Origin: Lepas anatifera
Lineage: Eukaryota; Arthropoda; Thecostraca; Lepadidae
Assembly (NCBI GenBank): GCA_034440635.1
Contig: JAOTON010000975.1
Location: 1,240,001-1,304,000, forward strand
Reading direction: 5' to 3'
Length of the DNA stretch: 64,000 bases
Part shown: piece after piece, positions 54,747 through 64,000 of the stretch
Layout of the letters: each line of letters starts with the position of its first letter
Position numbering within the stretch: position 1 is the stretch's first letter
The notes under the pieces: model-generated
The model's database searches: none
Told to the model about the DNA's origin: nothing
What the model saw: the letters and a program-made list of their open reading frames with translations, nothing else
Translations under genes and position numbers: made by a program

Positions 54747-56504
54747 CAGGTCATGCACGGCTTTTAGTTTACTTTCTCTGTGTATGAATGTGAATTGAAT
54801 AAACGTAGTTAGATGGTAGACACGTGTATTCATTTTCCTTCGGAAATTGTGGACATTAGAATTAACTAAGATGGTAAGGAAACGTGGAGCAGGACAGCAG
54901 TACAAACTCATCTCCCAAAGGTAGCTCAAACGCATGCCGTACGACCGACTCATTTAAAACAGATGAAGTGGACTGTCACGACAGATCAAGTGGATTGTCA
55001 CAACCCGGCTCCGCATTTCTTCCTCGCTTCTGCAGGGAAGACACATAAAAGAACACAATTGATACTCCTTAGCTAATCTTCTTTACAGCTCATAACACAT
55101 TCGGGCCAAAACGTCCCTCTTTATTACTCTGGAGCAATGCCAGCAGCTTCCCCGACAGATCTCTGGTCATTATATGAAACAGCGAGATGAAGAGCTTTAC
55201 CTGGAGAAACAAAACACTTACTGCGCGCCGAGTCGGCAAAACCAGCTGTACCTGCCAGTGGCAGTGTTGCCATCTCGTCTGCTTTGTCCCGAACATCTCT
55301 CAAGCGCTTTACAGCACCGTGCCAGAAGATGTCGTTCACAGGCCCGGTTTTTCGCATGTCATTATTCTTCTATCTGGGAGTAAAAAAATGTGTATATTTA
55401 GAGCAGCAATGTAAGTGGACTCACCGAGCTATTTTCACCTGTCTTTGTCGTTCGCCACTGGAGGGAAAAGCCCGATCACGCTCACAGTCATACTGATTAT
55501 GCCAAACAGAGCAGATCACTGACTAAAGGTTTTCAATAATTAATTAGGGATGGCGGTAGATAACATTCACCTTAGATTAGCACGCATCGAAGAACAAAAA
55601 ACAGGGAGTTGAGCTCCGGTGTTAAAATCGGGAGGTCTGCGTGCAGCCTCAGGCCGAAATCCATTCGCCACACATGGGGAGATGTACTGAATGATTTCCT
55701 TACATTACCCGGGTGCCTGACCACGATTCTAATGTGAGAGGGTGGAAGGGATTCGAGATTTGTTCCCCATGCTCCCGAGAGGCGAATTCCATGGGATATT
55801 TCTTAATTAAATTTTCAGGCCTGAAAGTCACTGTGGGGATCCAGCGCAGCAAAAGCGGTAGGGTAGAATAGGTTGTAACCTATAATTGCATGCATGTTAT
55901 TCGTTGCATGCCATTCTGTGCAGAATCGTCCAAAAAAGTGCAGTCACAGTCTCAGATTTTGACATCATTTTTTGAGTGAGTAATCCCCCCAGAAATTTCA
56001 TCATCCACCAAAGTTTAGCCATCTTTGACCTCTAAGGTCATAGATAGAGGTCATTTCAGTACACAATGTTGCCAAAATTGTCATCTTAAAACATATACAA
56101 CTCTAGTTCTAATCAGGACAGAGCAGTGCAGTTGGTGACAAAATATAGGCAATTACATAGTCTACCAGGTACGTGCCACTTTTTGTCCGTGACCTGTAAA
56201 TGACTCTTGATCTCTGAGGTTCAAATTCTAAAAATGTCATTTTGATCAACTATTCCTAAGCGATTGTTTCCAAACAACAATGAAAACATGCCAACACATG
56301 TGTATTTGAATACCCAAAATAATTGCACCTACTTTTTTATAAATTCATGATCAAACATAACATCTTTTGTCTCCAGCCGTAGGTGACGGAACATTTCCTG
56401 AGACTATAAACGGACATTTGTGCACTGTGTTGCCTGTATTCGTCGGATTTGGATGACAAGTGGTGTGTGATGTGCTGTAGAAGTGGTATTTTAATAGCCA
56501 CCGG
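54747..56504. other. Unassigned sequence
   Basis: Apart from the possible coding relic at 55090-55357 nothing was recognised. AGGTCA-type motifs recur at 56020-56050 and 56190-56225, without element ends. Confidence 0.35.
55090..55357 (-). other. Possible coding relic (unrecognised)
   Basis: On the minus strand, Met at 55357 opens the frame MRKTGPVNDIFWHGAVKRLR then DVRDKADEMATLPLAG. An overlapping frame ends DLSGKLLALLQSNKEGRFGP then NVL and a stop at 55090. Both stretches look protein-like, in different frames. A donor-like GTAAGTG and an acceptor-like TTTGTTTCTCCAG occur between them only about 20 bases apart, too close for an intron. This may be a frameshifted relic or chance. I cannot name the protein. 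Confidence 0.2.
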
Positions 56505-56679
56505 AGCAGTGGCGAACACAAGAGGGGCTAGGGGGCTCAAGGGCTTAAGCTCCCCCCCCACCAATATCCGAGTGCCTATAGTTAATGCATAGGCGGAGGC
56601 TGATCCGAGGCATGGACTTGGAGGCTCGAGCCCTCTAAATCCCCCTCCCCCCAAATGAAGTCTTGAGTCCGCCACTGCA
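56505..56679. mobile_element. Short GTGGCGGAT-class element
   Basis: The left end CAGTGGCGAACACAAGAGG and right end AAGTCTTGAGTCCGCCACTG are inverses. The interior, inverse to 10900-11074, holds GAGTGCCTATAGTTAATGCA and GGAGGCTCGAGCCCTC. The 118-codon minus-strand frame at 56337-56693 begins in this element and is not a gene. Confidence 0.75.
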
Positions 56680-58817
56680 TGTGGATATGACATTACATGT
56701 AAAGTCGGAGGTCATTGATACATTTTCATGCATATGAACAGATTAAGAAATGTACGCTGGTAACGAAGCACATTTGTTTTGCCAAAGATGACAAGCAGAC
56801 GAACCATGAGAATAGGCCTTTTTAAGCTTTTCTGGTCAAAGATCAAGGCAAAGGTATTGCGGTTAGAAACAATTATTTGTTTGGTGAATGGCCTGACCTT
56901 GCCAGATCGCGTTAAAGGCTAGCGCATGACATCTTGCATAGGTATGATTTATGTAAGAATTTCTGACTCTCACCCCATTTTCTTCTAATTGGGTGGGTAT
57001 TTGGGAATTTAGTGGCGCCCTGGACCAAGCCAGATGTGCGAAGCAGCTTTATACTTCAGAAGGATGTCTAGCTGAACCATATCGCAGGCCCAAAAAGGCA
57101 GTTGCCAAGAGACTGCGGAAAAGCTGCGGGATATCTACAGAGGTGATGTGGTTAGCATCATTTTGCCAGGCCGAAAACACTTTGTTTCGGTGAAAAACAA
57201 GGAAATGGACAAGAGGGAATTAATGCAAAACTGATTGGTGCTATGTCATTTTAAAGAAGCCTGAGGGTTATCTAAAATCACGTATGCAGATCGCAAGATA
57301 GGATGTTCGAAGTTTCAGAAGTGCTTCTGGCTGAGAGCGTGCTCGAGGGAACTAGTAGAACGTTTCCTTCACCATTTGCATGATACATGAAAATGTAAAA
57401 TTCACAATCGAAGGCGTTGGATTAAATAATATTTTCGGTGACAGGAAACGAATGTTCTCCTATGAGCATTGCTTGGTGTAGGTGATATGTAACCGGCCCG
57501 CTTTGAAGTGTATTTGAAGGAAATGCAGTAACTGCCAGGAAAGTCTCAGGCTTGCTAATTAGCTGGCCGTGCCATAAAATTAACCAGCGATAGATGGAAT
57601 TCAGCTTAGGAAAAAAGAGCGATGGTAAGAGAACTAAGAGAACCCAAAACCAAGTGCAAATCCGTCAACCAATTCATGAACAGATTTGGCGAGCTTTGGA
57701 GAACCTTTTATCCCACTTGTTTGCGAAATAGAAAAATGGATTTCACAGGGAATTGACGTGGAAAATTGGTGACGGTGAAGAAATCGTCAGAGGTGCAGAA
57801 ACTTGCCAACTCGGCTACCGGAGTTTGTGACACATTTACGAAAATTAAGGTCCATAATTGTGACAAAACAGCGATCCTGAGACTGTATGGCTCAAGATCA
57901 AACCCCATATTTTCGAAATAGAGAATGAAGCGTGTAGGGAATATTTTAACTTAGCGGCTCTGTTCTTCAATTGCACAGCGTACCATTAGTAATACAATAT
58001 TGGTACTGTGTTCAATTTCTACTAAAACGAGGGACCCCGCTGCAGAAAAGCCGCAAACCTTTGTCACAGTTGCCAGATTTTAACATGCAGCCCAATGGGG
58101 CTGATTGTTAGTAGTTTGCAGAAAGTTGTCGCCTAGATACCGGAAATGTGACAGTCAATTCTTGCAAGAAATACACGATTGTGGGCATATTTAAGGCATT
58201 AACGATAACGCAGATACTTTATCAAGTACTTCTCTGTCCATTTTTTCAGGTTAAGTCATATTTACAGTTTGAGTGTCTTCGATTTATTGGCCCCTATTTT
58301 TTCGAATTTAGTATTAAGTACGCCTAAAAGCTACTAATAAAAGTACTAAATGAGTGAGAAAATAAACATAGCAGGGCAGCTTTTCTACTTAAACTGCGCA
58401 ACAGCGACAAGACAAGTTAGAAATGTTTATGTGATGTAGAGCCTGCCAAAAATTTAAACAGGCGAGAAGCCACTTATTTTGAGGGCATATTCATTAGGTA
58501 TATTTAAGATAAGTGCAGGCTAAAACTAGCTAGAATAAATATTGCTGCCCATGGCTAATCTAAGATGAATGTAGGCTATTGTAAGACTGATGCACTTTCC
58601 CATATCAAGCTTGGTTTTTCATTCCTTAGCCTGCTTGTGCCTTAGTTTATTTGTGCCCTAGATTGGTTAGATAGATTTGGAGCTGGAGGAAGTTGGGAGA
58701 GTTGGCGCCAGCAACAGGCTGGCAACAACAGTGATTCAGGTGAGTTTCCATGATCAAATTATCATATCAATATTGTACAGATAGCAAATGTGTGCTAATG
58801 CAGTCCTCCACAAAGTG
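56680..58817. other. Unassigned sequence
   Basis: No repeat or gene was established. A consensus-like splice donor (TTCAGGTGAGT) occurs at about 58735-58745 after a stretch lacking a long open frame, so no exon can be proposed. Confidence 0.35.
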
Positions 58818-58821
58818 TTAA

Positions 58822-59000
58822 CACCAACACTGGAGAGGGGCCTGGGACTAACGTTGCACTGGAGGGGGCCGAGTAGACCCCCTTCTTATCTCAGAAAATC
58901 ACAGCAAATCTCAGAAAGAAATAGACTTCGAAAAACGCTGGTTGGGGTGTGTTGCTTACTACCAGTGGTGGTAAGCAACGCTCAGGACCTGAACTGCAAT
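58822..59000. mobile_element. Fragment of a TTAA-target transposon, double-end subfamily
   Basis: TTAA at 58818-58821 is followed by CACCAACACTGGAGAGGGG and, about 35 bases later, GTTGCACTGGAGGGGGCC, as in the copies at 47081 and 53900. ATCTCAGAAAATCAC and GAAAAACGCTGGTTGG parallel those copies. Similarity fades near 58950, where GTTGCTTAC (58951-58959) and GTAAGCAAC (58971-58979) form a small hairpin. No right end was found. Confidence 0.6.
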
Positions 59001-60765
59001 GGAGTTAAAGCAGGATTTTGACTACACTGGATCTTTCTTTGGTATGTGAATTCCAATATCTCTGTACCTATTAGGGCAATAGACATAACTTTACATCTAT
59101 GCAGGCTAGTTGCCTCAGAGTTTTTACTGCAAAAAGGAATGACCAGGCAGGTAATGATCGTGAGTGGGATGCAAATTTTAAGCATTTGATGTGTTTATAA
59201 AATGCTACCTAAGGTCCACTTTACCAACACATTTTAGGTAGATTCAAATACTATGTTGACATTGACATTTTTCCCTTTTGTTGATATGTGAGATAGAAGT
59301 TTAGTGGGGGGGGTAGCTGTGGTTAGGGTTCCCAATTGTGTGTACATGTACCCTCCCATTAATAGGTATGTTCCCAATAATGACTATTTTCATGATAATT
59401 GCTACATGTAATCATGTGGAAAAGTACCATAATTGGAAACACTCCTTCCAAAAATGTAAACTTCTTCAAAAAGGAAATGCATGTCATTGGGGGAAACTGC
59501 AGTCAGAGTTGCCAATAATAGTTATGACCCCAATACTGGAAAAATGACCCATAATTGGAAATTTTCCTTCCAAAAACAAAAACATGATCTATAAATGAAA
59601 ACTCAGTTTACTACTTTCATGCTGTAATGGTTTGGTGCTAAAACCTTGTCTGCTGCAAAAAGTAAGGGACAGGTAGAGGAAATTCAGCATATTGGAAATA
59701 GTATTGAAGTATACAATTATTATTTCCAGCTCTGTGTGACAGAGGAGGCATACGTCGGATTCAGTTTGTGACAGCCAGCATACTTTCTGCACCTCTGGAA
59801 ATCGTTGTCGCTGACTTTACCCCAAAATCATACCACAGAAGTACACCATAAAATTAAGTTATCATTGGACCAAATGCCAGGTGACATCGCATCCTATCGT
59901 GTTATTCTAGCATAGCAGCACAGATGAACAGCAAATGACTTTTTTTTTATTCCCTACAGAATCTATCACCACATCTCACGCGCGCCACTGCGGTGGATCA
60001 TTTGTTTTAAGGCGGAGTGATTGCTGAATGAAAAAGATGTGGCGGTGTCCCAGCAAAATGTAATATCTTAATGACGGAACTGCATCACAGCAGAATAATT
60101 ACAAAACTGTTGCAACGTGCTCAATCATGAAACAGATTTTGGCACGCCCTCTAAATGACACTTTTTTGCTACGGTGCATGGCAAAAGTCCTTGCGACGGC
60201 GTTTGCGTTTCACTTCGAAGACAATTTCTTAGGTCACCCTGATGGTGACAACATTCGATTTGTTTAGTTTTGTTTAAGTTTGACTACTACAAGCGAAAGG
60301 AAAAAATCGGCTAACTCTGTAAATGGAAAATTTAATACACACAGGACAGCGGTGTCTCATGCTATGTCTCCTTTTGGAATGCTACGACAAAGAAAGTTAT
60401 TTCTTATATCTAAATGCGCCGTTACAGGTAGGTACAGATTATAAACTTTAGTCAGTGACCTTAATGGTAGGATAAGCAATAATAAGGTACCCTACAAATA
60501 TTTCAATCGGTACGCACACATAACTGGACTATTGGAAGCCATTCGGCAAATGGATATTTGTGGCTATCCTCAGAGCTCATTCCTGAACTATAGCCAGTAA
60601 TGTTAAACCTCTCACCCCCTCGTAGGTCGTATGCAATCTCCGGCAAAAATTGGCTGGAATACATGGGCCAGTGGGAGCCAGCATGTATATCTTTTTAATA
60701 AGCCCACATATACGCATGAAAATATAGTGATGACCTTTGACCTCACAGGTAAGGCCACACTTACC
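59001..60765. other. Unassigned sequence with a weak tandem duplication
   Basis: Around 59430-59460 and 59550-59580 the words CATAATTGGAAACACTCC and CATAATTGGAAATTTTCC, both followed by TTCCAAAAA, recur about 120 bases apart, a diverged tandem duplication. No gene or RNA was recognised. Confidence 0.4.
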
Positions 60766-60895
60766 ACCAGTGGTGGACCTTCTAAATTGCTGAGTGCCTA
60801 TAACAATCTCAGTAAGAGGTTTTCGAGGTAAAAATGGGGTAGCGCTTAGCCCCTAGCCCCCTCCCACCGAATGACGGCCTGGATCCAGAACTGCA
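60766..60895. mobile_element. Diverged GTGGCGGAT-class element
   Basis: The left end ACCAGTGGTGGACCTTC and right side CGGCCTGGATCCAGAACTGC are weak inverses. The interior GAGTGCCTATAACAATC and TAGCCCCTAGCCCCCTCCC follow the family order. Confidence 0.45.
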
Positions 60896-61303
60896 CCCAA
60901 ATATTAGAAGACCACTAATCCAACACATCAGAATGTGTCCAATCAAAACAGACCCATTGATTGGATTGAATTGATCAGAGAATTTGGGAAGTTTTGAACC
61001 TGGATATGGTTTTAGACCCAAGTATTTGCTAATCTAGCCGTATCTTCTGGATACTGAACAGATTTGGATTGAAATCCTGGTGTGAAAATGGATTAAGTTT
61101 GGAAATAGAAAATTCGGATAGGAATCAGACAAGATCTTATCTTGATACGCTTGGACATATTCTAGTCGGTGACGTTTTCTAGAGTTTTTATTCTGAGCTT
61201 CTTGCGTCATCATCATGCAAAGACTGAAGGCCTCATATCGATCCTAGTGGAGAGGAGGGAGAGTCTGGCACTGACGCGATGATGCTAAGCCTATGGGGCA
61301 GTA
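60896..61303. other. Unassigned sequence
   Basis: I see no recognisable gene, RNA or repeat here. Confidence 0.35.
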
Positions 61304-61460
61304 GCGGATACAAGAGGGGATAGGGGGTTCAACCTAACCCCCTCCAAAAAAATTAATGCCTTTGCTAAATGCATAGCCGAAAGGCTGTTCTGAGGCATTG
61401 GCGGGGCAGGCTCGAGCCTCCTAGCCCCCCCCAACGAAGCCCTGGATCTGCCACTGCTAT
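61304..61460. mobile_element. Short GTGGCGGAT-class element
   Basis: The left end CAGTAGCGGATACAAGAGG and right end CCTGGATCTGCCACTGC are inverses. The interior has the AATGCATAGCC and GGCAGGCTCGAGCCTCC blocks in the inverse order of 10900-11074, like the copy at 56505. Confidence 0.72.
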
Positions 61461-61870
61461 GGAGGATCAGCGAGTATGCTGATCCCCAGCTCAGTTACTT
61501 TACTTCAGAATATCAACCTATTTATTATACTTTATACACAGTGGTTGTCAGCGACTTAAAGTGGCGGCCAGTACGCCATTGCTTCTTATTCTTAAACCAA
61601 AATCTCTCTAAAGTCATGTATAATGCAACCCCACCGAAAGCGGAAAACGACAATTGTGAGCCGGACGCGTGCTCATCTGCAGAGTGAGCGTCTCTTCTGT
61701 CCATCAGCGTTCGCTGATCTCGATGATCGATCTTCAGTCCTCTCATGACCTTTAAATCAGACCTTCACCTTCTAGGCTTCCAGGTATTGTACGCTCTTTT
61801 GGGGTCTCCGGAAGAAGTGCGGTACAGTTGGCTGAAATGTTCTATCGGCTGTACGGCGTTCAAGACTCTT
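61461..61870. other. Unassigned sequence
   Basis: No recognised feature. The 73-codon minus frame at 61525-61746 has no known motif. Confidence 0.35.
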
Positions 61871-61893
61871 TAATAATAATTTTCGGGGCTTAA
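61871..61893 (-). mobile_element. 3' tail of a type I SINE, split off by a transposon
   Basis: TTAATAATAATTTTCGGGGC then TTAA is the inverse of the SINE tail (TTAAACCCC then AACAATTATTATTA). The rest of the SINE continues at 62842 after a 944-base transposon. The TTAA used as target belongs to the SINE tail itself. Confidence 0.8.
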
Positions 61894-62837
61894 CCCTCGC
61901 CCAGGGGGGCCATGTGGCCCCTAGCTTTTTCCGGGATAGCAGAAAACGACGGGCGCAGCACCGCGGTTGAGGGCTCTACCTCTCCTGCATCTTTTCCATC
62001 ATCCCTGAAATTTTTCCCGGGTCACCAAGGTCAGGTCACCAGACGAGGTCAACCAAGGTCCCTACTTCACCTTTGAGCTCTGTAGGCTACATTTAAAGTC
62101 GATCAATTTGAAACTTCCTACACTTCATGCCCTCCAGGGTCTACAAGGTGTATATCCGGGTTTTTCGATTTCGTGCCTGAGGTCAGGTCACGAGGCGACC
62201 TCTCCCATTGGAAAAGCATGGGGAAAAGCTATTTCATGATATAAAAGCCACAAAATGATTGCAAATACTCAGACTGCTCAGAACAACGTTTTTGGACACC
62301 CTTTCACGGATCCAGGGGTCATATTTGCCCTTTGACTTTTCCAAGGTCATCCAAGGTCCAGAGGTCTAAACAGTATTTTGACAATAACTTTTGACCTAAT
62401 TGAGCTAGAGCGGTGAACAAACACCATCGTGTTTGTCTTGTCACTGGCTTTCATTTGATATACGGCAGGTTACTTTTGACCTTTCGTGACCTCAGGTCAT
62501 ATTAGGTCACGAGGTGACCTCTGGCGGTCAAACCACTGGCGGGAGGTCTTTACGTTCCCATAGCGGGAAAGTACTGGCAATTTTCTATCAAATGTCTTTA
62601 CCAGGCCTCAATAGCTCCAATGACATAAGAGTTATGCCCGTTTGTTAATCATTGTATATTTGAGTGAAATAGCCGATTTGCCTATTTGACCTCTGGAGGT
62701 CAAACCATTGACCTGGACTAAAACATGCGAGTATTTTCTGAATTCACGCGGCTTTCTATTGCACTTTGCGATTTGGCTAGTTTTTCGGAGTTGGGGGGCC
62801 ATCGAGGCCCCGGTGGGGTGGCGCCCCCGGTGGCGGG
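61894..62837. mobile_element. TTAA-target transposon inserted in a SINE
   Basis: TTAA at 61890-61893 precedes CCCTCGCCCAGGGGGGCC. The inverse right end CCCGCCACCGGGGGCGCC is followed by TTAA at 62838-62841. The flanks join into one SINE tail (GGGGC-TTAA-CGACG), so both borders are well defined. The interior has many TGACCT/AGGTCA motifs (62020-62050, 62170-62200, 62475-62525 and 62690-62715). No transposase. Confidence 0.9.
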
Positions 62838-62841
62838 TTAA

Positions 62842-63003
62842 CGACGTATTAGCTGCCAATATTATAGGGTGTCACCAACTCTCATCCTGTTGGGAGGGAT
62901 ATAGGGGATTATATCGATTTATTCAGAGGCTTCGCCGGGACTTGAAACCGGGACCAGTGTTAAGGATATTTTTATGCCGCCCACTCAGCCGCCCATCCTC
63001 CTC
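62842..63003 (-). mobile_element. Body and head of the split type I SINE
   Basis: On the minus strand: GGCGGCTGAGTGGGCGGC (box A region), CCGGTTTCAAGTCCCGGC (box B), GAAGCCTCTGAATAAATCG, ATGAGAGTTGGTGACACCC and GGCAGCTAATACGTCG, the last joining the tail at 61871-61893. The central anticodon part is altered. Confidence 0.82.
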
Positions 63004-64000
63004 AAAAGCAGTTTCTGTACATGCATTCTGATGAACAATAATTACTTGTATGCGGTCCCTGCTTCTGGATTGATTCTCTTTTTGCCTCAGCACCTCGTTT
63101 TAGGCGATCTCGAACATAATGCGGTACTTCACAGAACGTCGTGAATAACCATTCCGCCCCGGCAAGATTTGTCTGAAAAGCCTCCTTCCCTAGTTACTTA
63201 TGGCTCTTGCCTTTTCATTCTAAAGTACTTATTTGCCACAATGGGTTCTGCTTGTACAATTACTTCTCACAATGGGTTCTGCTTGCACAATTACTTCTCA
63301 TTCGAATGAAAGCGGTCCTTGATGTCTGGTTTTCATTCATTTGTAAAATGCAACAAAGGCTAAGCATTTTTCAACCCTGAAGGAAAACGTGCGTTGTAAT
63401 ATTCTCAAACATGCTTACAAGCCATGAATAATTCTAAAATGCTTTCTATATTTGATATTGTTCCACAGCAGCGCCCCACCAGCACCAATTCTGGATCAGA
63501 TTCCTAGAGACACGGTCTATTCAGACACGTGTAACCTTAAGCATGGTGTTTTACACTGATTTGATGAAAGCGGAACATCCCCAGGCAGCTCCAATTCTGT
63601 CAATTTAAGTCCACACCTGTTGCCGATTGAACTTAAACAGATCGTCGGTTTCGACTATTCTGGACTGTTCTCGGAATTTAGCGTCCACCAACTTGTTCGC
63701 TGATGGTTGCCCCGAGGGCATTAACCTCAGCCAGCGACCCAGTCCGATTACTATCCCCCAGACACGGATCACTGCCGTCGGCTGGCCGCACTGGCTCTAA
63801 GCTGGTGAGGCGGAAGCTGTGAACTCGACGGGCGTAACATATTTTGCGATATGTTTAGAATTTTACACTGGAGAACACGAGTGCGTGCGTTTAAAATCAG
63901 CAACGACCAGGAACAGATCCGAGGGAAGGGCGAAGCGGGCAGGCATTCCTCTGCTGAGGTCTGTGAAGATATGCCCCCTACGGATGCCCGGCGCTCTTAT
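63004..64000. other. Unassigned sequence with a short tandem duplication
   Basis: CACAATGGGTTCTGCTTG followed by ACAATTACTTCTC occurs twice in tandem at 63237-63299. No gene or RNA was recognised, and the sequence is cut by the window edge. Confidence 0.45.

Noticed and set aside
58735..58745. Splice donor TTCAGGTGAGT suggesting an exon
   Set aside because: No matching acceptor with an open coding segment upstream was found. Single donor-like words are expected by chance.
59935..59965. Acceptor-like pyrimidine tract ending in CTACAG
   Set aside because: The downstream sequence has no sustained reading frame and no partner donor was identified.

Overview
The window is eukaryotic, repeat-rich DNA, most likely from an invertebrate animal. 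There are no densely packed genes or bacterial operons. I recognise tRNA-headed SINEs, non-LTR retrotransposon pieces, hAT-like, piggyBac and other TTAA-target DNA transposons, many short inverted-repeat elements with GTGGCGGAT-like ends, and several minisatellites. No host gene could be established. The only recognisable protein relics belong to transposons. I could not assign a species.

Layout. 1-5.4 kb holds three tandem arrays: a degenerate higher-order repeat, a 2 kb array of 30/33-base units, and a second 33-base array. 6.5-11.9 kb holds SINEs, two abutting 450-base TTAA elements, two short GTGGCGG elements, and SINEs embedded in TA/CATA microsatellites. 12.1-14.7 kb has a dispersed repeat whose inverted partner is at 19.6 kb, then a TTAA transposon nested inside a relative. 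16.3-16.7 kb carries two SINEs with different tRNA heads (Glu-like and Arg-like) but the same 3' tail. 19.95-21.71 kb is a hAT-like element with a perfect 8-base target duplication. 25.4-26.2 kb is a reverse transcriptase fragment in which 35 bases were amplified into about 17 copies.

30.3-33.8 kb is a TTAA element containing a 1.7 kb inverted-repeat element. 34.6-35.4 kb is another TTAA element. 37.08-40.15 kb is a 3 kb palindromic hAT-like element with an 8-base target duplication and a SINE in only one arm. 40.99-44.02 kb is a decayed piggyBac transposon interrupted by a short DNA element and by a LINE. In the pieces I could read, removing each insertion plus one copy of its target duplication puts the flanking transposase codons back in one frame. 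46.2-47.9 kb has two TTAA elements sharing one TTAA. 53.9-54.7 kb and 61.9-62.8 kb hold more of the family, the last splitting a SINE into two parts.

The most distinctive observations are the minisatellite derived from a reverse transcriptase coding sequence, the readable insertion history inside the piggyBac element and the palindrome, and a TTAA-target transposon family with many AGGTCA/TGACCT (nuclear-receptor half-site) motifs. All element boundaries were read by eye from terminal repeats and target duplications. Identities and copy counts are approximate.
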